A program made the position numbers and the translations under genes. Source: Hippophae tibetana (lineage: Eukaryota > Streptophyta > Magnoliopsida > Rosales > Elaeagnaceae). From it: a stretch of DNA of 64,000 bases. The notes below the pieces were generated by a model that ran no database searches, was not told the origin of the DNA, and saw only the letters and a list, made by a program, of their open reading frames with translations. The stretch spans positions 5,332,001-5,396,000 of the forward strand of contig CM072806.1 in NCBI GenBank assembly GCA_037013495.1. Reading direction: 5' to 3'. Of this stretch, positions 37,545 to 50,954 are shown one piece after another; positions within the stretch are counted from its first letter, which is position 1; the number at the start of each line of letters is the position of its first letter.

Positions 37545-38121
37545 ATGGAACACCTTCCTGTTGAAGTCATTGGTAACATCCTATCTCGGCTTACAGCTGC
37601 TCGAGACATTGTCATTGTATCTGCAACTTGTAAGAATTGGAGAGAGGCTTGGCGGAACCATATGCACACCCTATCCTTTAATTCAAATGACTGGCCTGTA
37701 TATCATGATCTTACAACGAGCAGATTGGAAATTCTTATAACTCAAACAATATTTCAAACAACAGGACTGCAGTGTTTATCTATCATTATGGATGATGTTA
37801 ATAAATTTTCGGCTGCACCTGTGATTGCTTGGCTCATGTACACTCGGGAGACTTTGCTCCAACGCATTATAATGTGAGGACCACCCCAAATGTTAACGTT
37901 ATTGAGAAATGTGGTCGGCAAAAGCTAAAGGTTTTGTCATTGTCTTATAATTCCATAACAGGTGTTGAACCCAGCTATCAGAAATTTCCTTGTTTGAAGT
38001 CACTTTCACTTAGCTATGTGAGTATCTCTGCATTGGATTTGAGCCTTTTGCTCTCAGCGTGCCCAAAGCTTGAAACTTTGGCTCTTATTAGTCCAGATAT
38101 TGCTACATTGGATGCACAATT

Positions 38122-38355
38122 TGACAAATATTGTGTTTCTGATAATTATCATATATATTTCATATTATTTTTGTTCTGTTTCTGTACAAGAGTTTAGGTA
38201 TATGTATACAAGGAAAACGAAAATTAAACAATAATCCTAATTGTTGCACATCCATGTTTTATGGTTCCACTAATATTATTGTCTGCTCCATGTTTTGCTC
38301 CACTAAGCATCGGTGTCTGCCACTGTTGCAGCATGCACCACAACACACAACAACA
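38122..38355 (-). repeat. Copia LTR (left copy; 3' LTR of the element)
   Basis: 234 bp, TGACAAATATT...ACAACAACA on the plus strand, paired with 43535-43768 at about 93% identity. It directly follows the CAATT target duplication. Confidence 0.95.
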
Positions 38356-41300
38356 TTCTCCCTCAAGTTGGTGCATATATGTCTCTTATGCTCAACTTTT
38401 CAAGTGAGTTGTAGAAGTTCTTTGCAGACACAGATTTTGTGAGTATATCAGCCAATTGATATTCTGATTTAACAAATGGAAGCTGAATAATCTTTTCTTC
38501 AAGATTTTGTTTGATGAAGTTCTGATCCACTTCAACATGCTTCGTGCGATCATGTTGAACTGGATTGTGAGAGATGATAATGGCTGCTTTGTTATCACAA
38601 AATAAGTTCATTTCAGAGTTAGGAGCAACACCAATCTCAGTTAGAAGTTTTTTCAACCAAAGGAGCTCACATATTTCCTAAACCATTCCTCGAAATTCAG
38701 CTTCAGCACTAGATAAGGCAATTACCTTTTGCTTCTTGCTCTTCCATGTAACAAGATTGCCCCCCACAAAAGTAAAGTACACAGCAGTAGATTTTCTATC
38801 CTTCATATTCCCTGCTCAGTCTGAATCTGTATATCCAACGACTTCCAATTGACCATTCTTTGAAAACATAAGTCCTTTCGCAGGGGAGGATTTTAAATAA
38901 CGGAGTATTCGCATGATGACATCCATATGGTCTTCACTTGGGCAGTGCATAAACTGACTCACGACACTCACAGCATAAGCAATATCAGGTCGAGTATGAG
39001 ATAAATATATGAGTTTACCTACTAACCGTTGATATCTCTGTTTATCTGCTGGTACTTGGTCCACATATTCTCCAAGTTTATGATTTTGGACCATCGGAAT
39101 ATCGACAAGTTTATAATCTAGTAATCATGTCTCTGCTAGTAGGTCTAGAGTATATTTCCTTTGGGAAAGTCATATACCTTATTTTGATCTTGTTACCTCA
39201 ATGCCTAAGAAGTATTTGAGTCCTCCTAAGTCCTTCATTTCAAACTCATTTGACAGTTGTTCTTGAAGCCTAGAGATTTCTTCTTTATCATCCCCTGTAA
39301 TGATCATGTGATTATGTCGTCTACATAGACTATAAGGGCTGTTATTTTTCTCAATCGATGTTTTAGGAAAAGAGTGTGGTTAGAGTTACTTTGTTGAAAC
39401 CCATATTTTCTCATTGCTGAACTCAATCTGCCAAACCATGCTCGAGGTGATTGTTTTAGTTCATACAATGCTCGTTGTAATCTACATGCAGTTTCTTTTT
39501 CTGATGTAACAATATATCTTGGTGGAATATCCATGTAAATCTCTTCTTCAAGGTTACCATGAAGGAAGGCATTCTTCACGTCAAGTTGGTGCAATGGCCA
39601 ATCTAAATTTGCTGCAAGAGATAACAAAACTCTCACAGTTTTTAGTTTAGCCACAGGTGAGAAGGTTTCTTGATAATTTATACCATGTTTCTGTGTATAC
39701 CCTTTTGCTACTAGTCTCGCCTTGTATCGATCAACTGACCCATCTGCTTTATATTTAATGGAGAAAATCCACTTGCATCCTACCATCTTCCTCCCTTGAG
39801 GCAACTTGCTTAACACTCATGTGTTATTTTTCTACAGTGCCTCAAATTCTTCTTTTATAACTTGAGTCCAATTTGGATCAGATAAGGCTTCTTCAACGTT
39901 GTTTGGAGTTTGACATGAGGAGAGTGTTTGTGCAAAAACCCTGATAGGTTCTGATAACCTTTGAGTAGATACATAATTGACTATTGGATACTTGGGTTAT
40001 CGTTCCTCTTTGTCTGGAGAGTATCGATTCAGAGGTTTGCCTCGATTGTGTCTGAAAGGTAGAACATAACCAACAGATGTATCTATAGCATTACTTTGTA
40101 AATTTGTGATAGGAGAACTTACCTCAAGAGTATTCTCAGCAGGAGGATCATTGGGTACTAGAGAGTGGAGGGGTGCATCAACCACTGCATCTTCTAGAGA
40201 TTCAGTCACTAGTTCAGATTCAGTTCTTAGAAGTTCAAGTTCGGGTCTAGGTACTGGCTCATCCATATTGCTGGCATTATCTGAGTATGTCGGATTGTTA
40301 CAAATGTCTAATACTTCAACATCAAGCCAATTCCGTTCTTCACCATAAGTCTCCCTCTGAAGAGGGTAATTGGATACTGATGATGGAAAAAACCATTCAG
40401 ATTCTAGGAAAGTGACATCCATGGTAATGTAGGTTCTCTTAGTAATAGGATCGTAGCATCGGTATCCCTTTTTTTGTACGCCATACCCTAAAAAAACACA
40501 TCGGATAGCACATGGATCCAACTTAGTTCGTTGATTTTTATGGAGGTAGACAAAAACAACACATCCAAAAATTCGGGGCAGAAGCATCAAAATAGTAGGC
40601 AAGGGAACATGATCAGATAACACCTTTAATGGAGTCTGAAATTGTAAGGTTTTTGTGGGCATACGGTTCAGTAGATACATAGTTGTAGTAACAGCATCAC
40701 TCTAGTATCTACTAGGCATATGTGCACCAATTAGTAAGGCCCGAGCAGTTTCTAAAATATGCCTATTCTTCCTCTCTGTAGTCCCATTCTGTTGTGGGGT
40801 TTGTGAACACGAGGTTTCATGGAGAATACCATGGTTGTCAAAGTATGTTCGAAATTGTTGGTTAACATACTCCCCTCCATTATCAGACCTAAGAATCTTA
40901 ATTTTTTCAAAAAATTGTGTCTGAACCATGGTGTGAAACAAGTGAAACGTAGTAAATACTTCATCTTTATGTTTGAGAAGATAAAGCCATGTCATGCGTG
41001 TACAATCATCAACAAAAATTACAAACCAACGATGACCCGATGACGTAGTGACCGGGGAAAGTCCCCAAACATCAAAATGTACTAGAGCAAAATGAGTCAT
41101 ACTTTTATTCATGCTCATAGGATAAGACGTCTTATGACTTTTTGCTAAGGTACAAGTATCACATTTGAAATCCAAGTGTGTGATATTTGAAAATAAACTA
41201 GGGAGTAAGTGCTTTAAATACCCAAATGATGGATGCCCAAATCGATGATGACATAACCAAATCTGTCGTTCCTTGTTACTAACAGTGTGTTGTATGTGAT

Positions 41301-43534
41301 TGGCTCTTCCTGAACTGAGGTCATCCACATAATATAACCCTTTCCTCTTAGTACCACGCCCAATGATCTCCTTGGTGAGAATATCCTGTAGAAGACAAAA
41401 GGTAGAATATATCAATACTACACAGTTAAGATCTGAAGTGACTTGACTTACAGACAATAGTCTGTTTGAAAGAGAGGGTACAAGTAATGTATTAGATAAT
41501 GATAATGAAGGAGATAAAGTCACTGTTCCAGCCCCTGTAACTGGATAAGTGACCCCATTGGCATTGGCAACACGACTTCGTCTCGGTTGGGTTGTATTGG
41601 AGAGATCTTTTGGGTCAAATATCATATGATCTGTAGTTCCAGAGTCTAGAATCCAATTCTCATTACCACTACGAGTAGAGATGTGAAATGCTTTACTTGA
41701 AATACCTGGATCCTGGGAAGATTCGGCTTGAGAAATAAGGGATAGCGATGCATTATTGGTAGCCACAACGGCTCCCCCAGTGGTTTCCCGTTTCTTCTGT
41801 GTTTGAAAATCATTCCACCATTCTGGATACCCATGTAGTTTGAAGCAGTTTTCACGGGTGTGTTTGGAGTTTCCACAATGACCACATTTCATGTCAATAG
41901 ACGGTGGATTTTCCATGGATTTCTTGCTACCCAAAAAAGTTTCTGGTTTGGGTGGCAATGGATTATGATGTCCCTTGATCCCTTTGAAAGTCATAATTGC
42001 TCTGGGTGTTGTATCTGTACCCGTGATCATCACGGTCTGCCGAACCTCTTCCCTACGGATGAATCCATAGGCTTGTTCCACCGTAGGGAATGGTTTGATT
42101 TGAAGCACATCATTTCGAGTTTTATCTAGCCTGTCATCAAGTCCATCGAGGAAGGTATACACTCGATCTTCCTGTACGATGGAGTTGTATTTTTGTATGT
42201 CAGTTGCACACTCTATTGGATTAAGACGACGGAAATCAATTTCTCGCCACAACCCTTGAAGGTCATTGTAGTATTTTTCAATGGATCCATCTGCCTGCTT
42301 CATACGAGTAACTTGACGGCGAAGATCATACACTTGAGACGTGTCTGTCCCATCATAGTAGGTGGTAGCAGTAGAATCCCAAACCTATTTCGCAGTTGGG
42401 AATCGAATAAAATTTGCAATCAAGGAGGGGTCCATCGAATTGATCAACCATCCTTTGATAATGGCATTTTCAGTGCGCCATCTCCTAAATGAGGGGTCGG
42501 TTTCAACAGGTTGAGGAAAATCCCTATTAATATATCCCAGTTTGTCTTTGCCAGAGATATACATCTCCACCACTTGGGACCACAAGGCATAATTGGATCC
42601 TCCCAACTTGATACTAATGAGAGTAGTCGACGCTTCAATTAGCGGATGTTGTGAGGTGATCTGAGCTCTAGTTAGAACTTCTGTCATTTTTGTCGTCAAA
42701 TCTTCCAATATGAAATTGGTGGTTAAATTTCTAGATTCTGCCATGAAATCTAAATGTAAAAAAATCAGAATGTAACCTAATTTCCCATTCGTGCAGCGGC
42801 GCCCTTCTTCTTCTGATCTTCCTGCGCGAATCGATCAAGATGGTCGAACCCTTTCCTCTTCTCTCAGATCCACCGAAATGGTGCAGCCGAAGGTTCAGAC
42901 GGTTTCAACCCTCCATCTGGTCCTCTGTCTCCATCTCTGTGAGAGTTTGTACATCAGCCAATGGACACAGCTACAAACTGCGACCTCAGCGTCGTTTTTC
43001 ACTGCGAGCTCTAGCCGGAAAGTCTGAGTTGCATTCTGTTTCTTTTCGAAATGATAGTTTTCTCTGGAAAACAAGTATATCTGGATACTGGATCGTCCTC
43101 TCTGTCTTTTCTTCTTCTTCTTCTTCTTTGTTCGTTACGATTCAGATTTTCAGAACACGAAAACGCTTTTTTTTTCCTTTTTTTTCAATATTGTAACTGA
43201 TCGGTTTTTTTTTCCAGCCAACTATACACACAAACAAGGTACACGGTGACGTCAAGGGGCCTCTCGCCTAAAAGACATTCACTTTGAATTTTTTCCAGAA
43301 CCACTTCTATGGCACGACACTATTTATCTCTGCGATTCACGTTTCTTCGAGAAAATAGAATTGGTACAGTTTCACGAGTAAACCAGAATTGCCACACCAG
43401 AAATCAGAGATAAAAAACAGAGGGTAAGTGTAAACCAGAATGGTCACACCAGAAATCAGAAATCAAATGGTCCGAGAACAGAAATCAGCGTAGCAGGTAA
43501 TTCCATTAGTGAGTAATAACTTGCTCTGATATCA

Positions 43535-43768
43535 TGACAAATATTGTGTTTATGATAATTATCATATATATTTCATATTATTTCTGTTCTGTTTCTATAC
43601 AAGAGTTTAAGTATATGTATACAAGGAAAACGAAACTTAAACAATAATCCTAATTGCTGTACATCTATGTTTTATGGCTCCACTAATATTATTGTCTGTT
43701 TCATGTTTTGCTCCACTAAGCATTGATGTTTGCCACTGTTACAGCATGCACCACAACACACACCAACA
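43535..43768 (-). repeat. Copia LTR (right copy; 5' LTR of the element)
   Basis: 234 bp, same length and ends as the left copy, followed directly by the second CAATT. The primer-binding site lies immediately inside it at about 43523-43534. Confidence 0.95.
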
Positions 43769-44455
43769 CAATTGACTATAGAATTGAGCAGTCCTTCTTT
43801 GAAGGATTTTTATGTCGAAACCATTGATTTGGACAAATTTATTTTGGAGGTCGATAGTCTTGAAGTATTGCACTTAAAAGGCTTCACGCTTGAGTTCTTT
43901 GAGCTTATTAATAACGGATCATTGAGGGTTCTTAAGATTGATGATGTTAGTATAATGCATGTTGATTTTGGTGAAAACATAGAGAATCTTGAGGTTGTCG
44001 ATGTTAGCAGCTACACAACCATGTGGCCAAAGTTCTATCATATGATTTCCAAATCATCTAAATTAAGAAGACTACGACTATGGGGTGTTCAATTTGATGA
44101 TGAAGATGAAGTAGTGGATTTGGAGGCAATTTCTATTTGTTTTCCAGAATTAACCCAATTGTCCATATGCTATGATTCAAAAGATGGAGTACTTAATTGT
44201 GGCTTGCAGGGTTCATCTCGATTGGAAAATTTGGTTCATTTAGAACTCGGATGGACTGTACTTAATGATTTTTTCCCAGATTGGGTTGCAGGGTTTCTAG
44301 AAAAATGCCCAAACTTGAAGAAATTGATAGTTTATGGGGTTGTTTCAGATACCAAAACACAAGAAGAGTGCCTAACTTTTGCCAATTTTACTTCATCTAT
44401 GGTTCAGCTGATGAGAAAAGACATGCAGGTACAGGTTCAGTTTGAATTTGAATAG

Positions 44456-45424
44456 AGTTCTGCAAAAAAATCATGGCTATCCAGAGACCCCAAGGATTCA
44501 ATTGATCACCATCATCGTCCATTCATGGTCAGTTCGAGCAATTGTAATTTTATGTATTCTTTTGGAGAGGTAATCTGCATGGTTTCAAATTCCTTGTTAT
44601 ATTTTCTCTTGGCTTATGCTCAGGCTTGTATCTTTTTCAGAATTTTTGCTTCTTCTTTTTTGTTTTTGTTTAATGGTAGCTTATAAGCTTCATTATTTTC
44701 TTCTGTTCTTATTGTGTTGGCATTGATACTTTGGATAATTGTATTGGAGCCTGGTACTTTAGGAGCAGTACCTATGTAACTGTAGTTTGTAGATTATGCA
44801 TCTAATACATCACAGGATTACATCAAGGAACTGAGCCCTGTAATTCTATCATTCAATATGGTTACTTTAAATCTTATTTCCTGAAACTTGTGCAGTTTTT
44901 GACTGATTTTATGATAGACTGCAATGCCTTATCTGGTTTAGTAATGAATAAGATAATAAGATTCTATATCTTTTGTCTTTTAATTTGTTAAAAGAGGTGA
45001 TTTGGAAGTGATGGTGACAATGGGGGATTTGGAAGGTTTATATGAAGAGAGCAAACTAGCAATTCTTCCTTTTTGTGATACACGTGTCCAAGCGACATGA
45101 TATGGATATGTAAGTATTCGGACACTCCATTTTGGTCTAAATTTACATAAATTAAAAAAAAAAGTATGTCTGACATTTAAATACGTATTGTAAAATTTAC
45201 TGCTCAGTAAAAATAATAAAATCTATAATTTTTTTTCTTATTAATGCACAACTTGTCACTTTCTAGTGATAATAGAATAGTTCTTACTCATCTGATATGT
45301 CCATATATCGCTTATTAAATATGTGAAATGATTTCACTAGTTATTGGCTCACACTTAAACTTTACAAAATACCCGCATTGAAGAATTAAGATACTTCAAA
45401 ACTAAGATGGCCAATTGAAAGTCC
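44456..45424. other. F-box gene 3' UTR and intergenic DNA
   Basis: Bases 44456 to about 44850 are probably the 3' UTR of the F-box gene. The rest is A/T-rich, with no recognisable coding on either strand. Confidence 0.45.
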
Positions 45425-46054
45425 CACCACGATAGTGAAGATATCAATATTGTCACAAGTTGTAGTAGCCTTGTAACTACCAAGTGAACTCACAGGAATT
45501 TTCAGCTTCCAATTAATCTTAGGCTTAAACTTTCTTTTAATCCTTCAATATCTTGCTCTCCCCTTAGATTCAGCCTCACATCAACACTATAAATCCAACT
45601 TTTCATTTCTAAATTATATCCAAGTATCTCTCTTCTTTCTTTATATTCCAAGCACAACAATTTGCTGTCTTTTAAACAACAAACTAACAGTTGTCGTATT
45701 CCTTTTCCGTTAGTAAAAGGGTACATAAGACAATGTCGTATTAGCAAACTTTTTCTTCTGATAGCTAGCTATTGCTTGGAAACGATCATAAAAAATGCCA
45801 ATTTTTTTGTTGTTGGGGTTTCTTAAGGCGATGTTAACAGTAAGGTTGTAATTGAGAGTGTTGGTTGTGGTGAAATTGAATTGGCTAAGTGTATGGCCAG
45901 TGGTGGTAACTCTGATGTCTTTTGGCTTAAAGATTCTTTGGAATATGAAGGTCGTTATAACGAAGAGGAAGAAGATGAGAACGAGGCCACTGATGAAACA
46001 GTAAAAACATATGAATGTGCTGAAACTTGACCTTCTTGCCATTGTTATAATCAT
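45425..46054 (-). pseudogene. NDR1/HIN1-like (LEA_2 domain) pseudogene
   Basis: The minus strand from 46054 (or the ATG at 46042) reads MARRSSFSTFICFYCFISGL, one membrane helix, then FKPKDIRVT, LSQFNFTTTNTLNYNLTVNIALRNPN and IGIFYDRFQA. This is the N-terminal cytosolic tail, anchor and LEA_2 start of NHL/YLS9-type plant defence proteins. Family-like coding continues downstream but not in one frame. A stop follows ...LSYVPFY at 45712-45710, where the family has Gln. The stretch like YSVDVRLNLR at about 45600-45545 is in another frame, and KINWKLKIPVSSLGS...TTTCDNI, near the expected end, in a third. At least three lesions therefore make it a pseudogene. The 3' limit is approximate. Confidence 0.75.
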
Positions 46055-46424
46055 ATTTGAATTTATGTTAAGAAATAAAGATCAATAAATATTATATTTT
46101 GTAAATGGAGTATTATGATATGTAAGGGATAACTAACATGTGAGGATTTATGTAGGTTTCGGCAAGCAAGAAAGTGCTTGATTATAAAGTTGTAGGTAAG
46201 CTTCCAAAAGCTTTGACAACAAGAAAGAGTATTTTTCGAGGAAGCTTAGACTTTGACTTTAGGTATGTTACGCAGCCGTTTTATTTTACATGAAAGGATA
46301 AGACTGGATGACTTGTATACATATCTTATCGACTTACCAATTCTATGTATCATAATTATTTTAAAATCACAAATGAAGTTATAACTTTTCATTAAATATA
46401 ATTATGTAAATTCGATTTACTTAA

Positions 46425-47709
46425 CTCTAATATTTGGGGGACCAATGAGTGTCTTATCCATCGTGATAAATATTTCTTCGCGACTTTCATTAACTATCAC
46501 TCTAAGAAGGTATAGTTTTTTTTTGTTTAATCATAAATCCGAAATATTTGAGGCTTTCAAAATATGGAAAGTCATAGTTGAAAATGAAACAAGTTTGAAG
46601 ATAAAAAAAATCAAAATCGATAATGATAATGAATATGAAGACATTTTGCCATAAGCATGGGTTTAAAATGGAAAAGATCGTGCTAGTTATGCCTGAACAC
46701 AAGAGTGTAACTGAGTGTATGAACTGTACATTAACTAAGAGCCAAAAGTATGTAATAAGGTCTACCAAAATAGTTCTACGTAGAGGCAATTAGTATAACA
46801 ACCTATTTAATCAACTGAGGTCCATCGGTTCCATTGAAGCATAGAACATTAGAGGAGGTATGAAGTGGAAAAAAGATATAGTTCTCACATTTAAAAGTTT
46901 TTGGTTGCGTAGTATATGTCATATTAATGATTAAGGTAGGAATAAGTTTGATCCCAAGCCAAATAAATGCACCTTTATTGACTACTGTGAGGATGAATTT
47001 GGCTACCGCATCTAGGATGACAAAAACAAAAAGGATGATCTATAGTAGAAATTTAATGTTCAATGAAAAAGTGATGTATAAGGACAGACATACTACAAGT
47101 CCCAAAAACTCATAACAGAGTTGGCTAGTGTATATAGATATGGACGATGTCTCATATAGTTCTATGATAAAAGAGACTGTTGAAATTCCTAAATTAGAGA
47201 AAGCAGTTGGACAGAGTGGTACATAATAGTCCGACATAACTCAACTTCCTACTCCTACTCATGTACTTAGAAGGTCTTCTAGGCCTCATGCACATCACAA
47301 AAGATACATAAACTATATATTACTAACTGATGGAAGAAAGCTTGAATACTATGATGAAGCATGTGGACTAGAGTTGTCAACAAGTGAGAGTTTGTTATGA
47401 AAAATGAGATGAATTCCTTGATCTCCAACCAGACATGGAAACTAACAAAGTTATACATTAGAATTCATAACAAATAGGTGTTTCACGTGAAAGATGAGCA
47501 TGATGATTCCAAGAGATACAAAGTTCGACTAGTGGTCAAAAGATTCCAACAGAAGGAAGGAACTAACTACACTGATATTTTTACTCCTATTGTGAAACTC
47601 AATACTATTCGAATAGTCTTGATCATTATTGCTAGTAAATATCTCTATTTTGAGCAATTGGATGTAAAGACTGTATTTCTTGTATTTCTTGACGGAGACT
47701 TAAAAAAAG

Positions 47710-47741
<32 letters not shown>

Positions 47742-48960
47742 GTGTGCATGCGCACACACCAATTAGAGGATTTATTAGAAAAAGGAAAAGAGAATTTGTG
47801 TGCACACTAAAAAAGAGCTTGTATGGATTGAAATAAGCTCCAAGACAGTCGAACAAGAAGTTCAGCAGCTTCATGTATATGGAAGGTTTTCATAAGTGTA
47901 ACGACGACCACTATTACTACTTTAAGAGATTTTGGTCTAATTATATCATTTTACTACTTTATATCGATGACATGTTAGTAGTAGATTAAAACATGAAAGA
48001 TATTAAATGTTAAAGTAACAATTGTAAAAAAAATGACATGAAAGACCTCAGACCAGAAAAGAAGATTCTTGGAATACAAATTACTAAAGATAGGCAAATA
48101 GAGTCTTTGAAGTTATCTTGGGAGAAGTACATCATTCTTGTTTTGTATAAATCTAATATGAGCGATGCCAAGATAGATAGTACACCCTTGTCCAATTACT
48201 TTCACCTATCCAAGGATTAGTTTTCTTAGACAAAGGAAGATAAAAGTTTCATGACTAAGGTTGCTTACGCCTTAGTCATTACAAGTTTGATGTATGTAAT
48301 GGTCTATATGAGACCAAACATTGGACATGCAGTGAGATATCAGTAGGCTTATGTCAAATCTAGGAAAGACTCACTCGGAAGCACCAGAATGGATTTCGAG
48401 GTATCTACGAGGCACCAATGATAAGTGTTTACACTTTGCAAAAAGAGAGTTAAAAGTACAAGAGTGCGTAGATGTAGACTTTATAAGGGAAGTCAATCAC
48501 CGAATGAGCACCACTAGTTATGTGTTCACCGTGGGTACTACAACTATTAGTTGGATGTCACGAATACAAAAGATTGTTATATTATCTACTATAGAGGCCG
48601 AGTATGTAGTAGTGATAGAAGTTAGTAAAGAGATTATTGGCTTCAAAGATTGTTAACTATGCTAGGTTTCAAGTAAGAGAAGAATATTTTGTACAATGAT
48701 AGTGAGAATGCAATTCATTTGGCAAATAATTTAACTTTATACTCGAGAACCAACTATATTACACTTCGTTATCACTCCATTAAGTATTTATTAGAAGATG
48801 AAGTGTTCACACTTATGAAGATCCGTGGTAGCAATAATCCAATAAACATGTTAACAAAGATGGCAACTATCCAAAAATTAAAGCTATGTTTAGTTTCAAT
48901 TAGTCAAAAAATGACAATACCAAATAAGAGTTATTGTATTGATTAAGATGTGAATAAAGA
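46425..48960 (+). mobile_element. Ty1/copia remnant, broken
   Basis: Plus-strand similarity runs in order: integrase (HKSEIFEAFKIWK, about 46520), the post-integrase region, reverse transcriptase (YKVRLVVKRFQQKEGTNYTD, about 47515-47700, and DLRPEKKILGIQITKDR, about 48040) and RNase H (ISRYLRGTNDK to LLEDEVFTLMKIRGSNNPIN, about 48385-48840). gag and the 5' end are missing. A possible polypurine tract and LTR start (AGATTGTTAATTAA, about 48984) follow, without a partner LTR in the window. It has many breaks and is older than the element in the F-box gene. Confidence 0.85.
47711..47762. repeat. TA microsatellite followed by GT/CA palindrome
   Basis: A run of about 13 TA units at 47711-47737 is followed by GTGTGCATGCGCACAC, an imperfect palindrome of alternating purine and pyrimidine, around 47742-47758. 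The pair lies inside the copia remnant. Confidence 0.8.
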
Positions 48961-50954
48961 TTGAAATCAATCTTCAAGTAAAAGATTGTTAATTAATATA
49001 TATTGAAAAAATCATCTTCTATTTGTGAATAGAATGAGAGGAAAAAAAGAAAACCAAATAGTAATATAAATAAAGAAAGAAAATAAGTGAAAATATGAAA
49101 ACTATCAAAAAATTTCTCAAAGGTTTAAAGTTTTATAATAATAGTAATTGATTACTATAAAAAAGCTCACATTGTATTGAAAAGAAATATGAGATAGAAA
49201 ATGAGAGAAAGAGAGAGAAAGAAACAAAAATAGAGAAAATTATTAGTAATTTTCTTGTGTTTAAATGGACTGTACATTTTGTAAATATCATTTCTTTAGT
49301 AAAATAATTGCAGTAAAATTGAGCGTATTATTTTATTTATATTTATTTTACATTATCGTAAATTTAACTGTTGAGAAAATTATCATTTTTTTATAATTAT
49401 CATATTATTTATAATTTATCAAAAATTTATGATAAATATTTTTTTTATCTACTTGCATACAAATTTTAATTAATGGGTTTTCTTTTTCATTTTATACTTA
49501 ATTGTATAGTTTTACAACTAATTGTTATAATTATATAATTTGACAAATGGGTGGAAAAAAATGAATATACTACAACAAAAATAAGAGAAAATAAATTTAT
49601 AATTATAAAAATTATACATTTATGTTCAATTTATGTATTTTTAAGAAAAAAATTAACCCAAACATTCTATATTGAATATTGAGTACTTGAATATCGTTTA
49701 GATTAAACTCTATTAAATTAAATTTTATTTAATATTATTATATTATTATATTAATATTATAAGTTTTAACGATATTATTTAAAATATTTTTTTAAAAAAA
49801 TAATTGATTTCTTGTCTTAAAAAAATAAAATAGGAAGAGCATATAGTGATTTTCACTATATTACAGGATATCAAATTTACTAGTTACTTTTATCATGGAA
49901 TCATAGGCATTGATTAGGAGCTTTTAAGAGATGAAAACTCGTTACTTTTGCTAAAAAAACAAACGAAAAGAAAAAAAAAAACAGACTTGAATGAGCTAAC
50001 GTGTACACCTCCCGATTTACTGTTATTAATTTAAGACTTATAATGACTATTGTAGATTAAAAATTCTCGGTCGTTGGAATAAATTTCAATGGATCATTCA
50101 GTTGAAAAAAGAGAATTCCCATGGTTTAATTTTTTTAATACATGTGATTATTCAAAATAATTACAATACCATATATTTGGAAAGTGATTATAAAAATGTT
50201 ATTAAAATTTTGATGCATAAAAAAATTATTATTATTTTGGAAGATTTAAAATTTTATTTGTCAAACTCATTCTTTTTTGTATGAATTTTACATGATTTTT
50301 GTCTCTAAATTCCAAAATATATCAATAAATTAGTTCATGTTTGGACTAAATAGACTTATATTGAGGGATTTATTTCCATATATGTTTACCTCAATTATTT
50401 ATTGTTATTATTTATAATAAATTTAATTATAAATAAAGGTTATATTTTTAGAGGAAAAAAAATGTAGGCATACTTTTATAGTTAATTTTGTAAGATTGTG
50501 TGATTCTAGGGTGTAAAATTTATCCTTTTTTATTTCAAATCACATATTTAAATTATACAAAAAATATCATTTGATTTAAAAAAAATATTAAAACGATTAG
50601 GTTAAATATTCAAAGTTTAAATTTCAATTCTTACATACCATACTCAAAATAAGTATTTATAATTTCAACTAAAAAAATTAAATAATATCTATCCATTAAA
50701 ATTTTGGGTGATTAAACTGTTTTTCTTTTATAAACACAATAAAAATAAAACTTATTGACAATTTAAACCCATTGAGGCAGCATTATTTAGTTTGATGGAC
50801 GTTTATTGTTAACGAGACGTCAATAAAATACACAGGATGAGCAACAAAATATGGTACAAAATTTAATGACATATATTCAATCAATTGTTATCTTATCTTA
50901 ATAAAGTTATTACTATATTTAATTGGGACAGATAACATTTAACGTTTCTAAATG
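48961..50954. other. A/T-rich intergenic DNA, possible copia 3' LTR
   Basis: Bases from about 48985 to 49275 may be the 3' LTR of the preceding copia remnant: TGTTAATTAATA start and a purine-rich GAGAAAGAGAGAGAAAG stretch. No second copy is present, so this is a guess. The remainder is A/T-rich, and the short frame at 50102-50284 has no clear domain. Confidence 0.35.

Larger units (their letters stand above)
38122..43768 (-). mobile_element. Ty1/copia LTR retrotransposon inserted in F-box gene
   Basis: A 5647-bp element bounded by 234-bp LTRs and a perfect 5-bp target duplication CAATT (38117-38121 and 43769-43773). Next to the right LTR the minus strand reads TGATATCAGAGC, an initiator-Met tRNA primer site. 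Beside the left LTR is a polypurine tract ending GAGGGAGAA. The minus strand holds gag with a CCHC knuckle (CGHCGNSKHTRENC), gag-pre-integrase, integrase (about 41200-40000), reverse transcriptase (about 39880-38820) and RNase H (about 38800-38360), in the order expected for copia. It is structurally whole but broken, with several breaks. LTRs differ at 16 of 234 positions (about 7%, mostly transitions), suggesting an insertion a few million years old under usual plant rates. Confidence 0.96.
37545..44455 (+). pseudogene. F-box/LRR-repeat gene (At1g67190-like), disrupted
   Basis: The N-terminal F-box, MEHLPVEVIGNILSRLTAAR..., and the following LRR-like segments (RLEILITQTIFQTTGLQCLS, FPCLKSLSLSYVSISALDLS, LVHLELGWTVLND, CPNLKKLIVYGVVSDTKTQ) match the plant F-box/LRR protein At1g67190. 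Such proteins are substrate receptors of SCF ubiquitin ligases. Two lesions are seen. A net 1-base loss falls near 37850-37870, between RETL and YNVRTTPN. A copia element occupies 38122-43768 in the coding sequence after ...TLDAQ. With the element and one TSD copy left out, host coding totals 1259 bases, one short of 420 codons; the Arabidopsis protein is, from memory, 419 residues. The 3' portion (from 43774 to the TAG at 44453-44455) stays fully open. The ATG at 37545 was chosen because MEHLPVEVIG is the family start. Confidence 0.88.

Noticed and set aside
40106-41043. Plus-strand frames within the copia element
   Set aside because: They are antisense shadows of the element's own coding region.
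42791-43196. Overlapping Ser-rich plus-strand frames of 78 and 118 codons next to the right LTR
   Set aside because: They lie in the leader between the primer site and gag of the copia element; no domain and no independent support.
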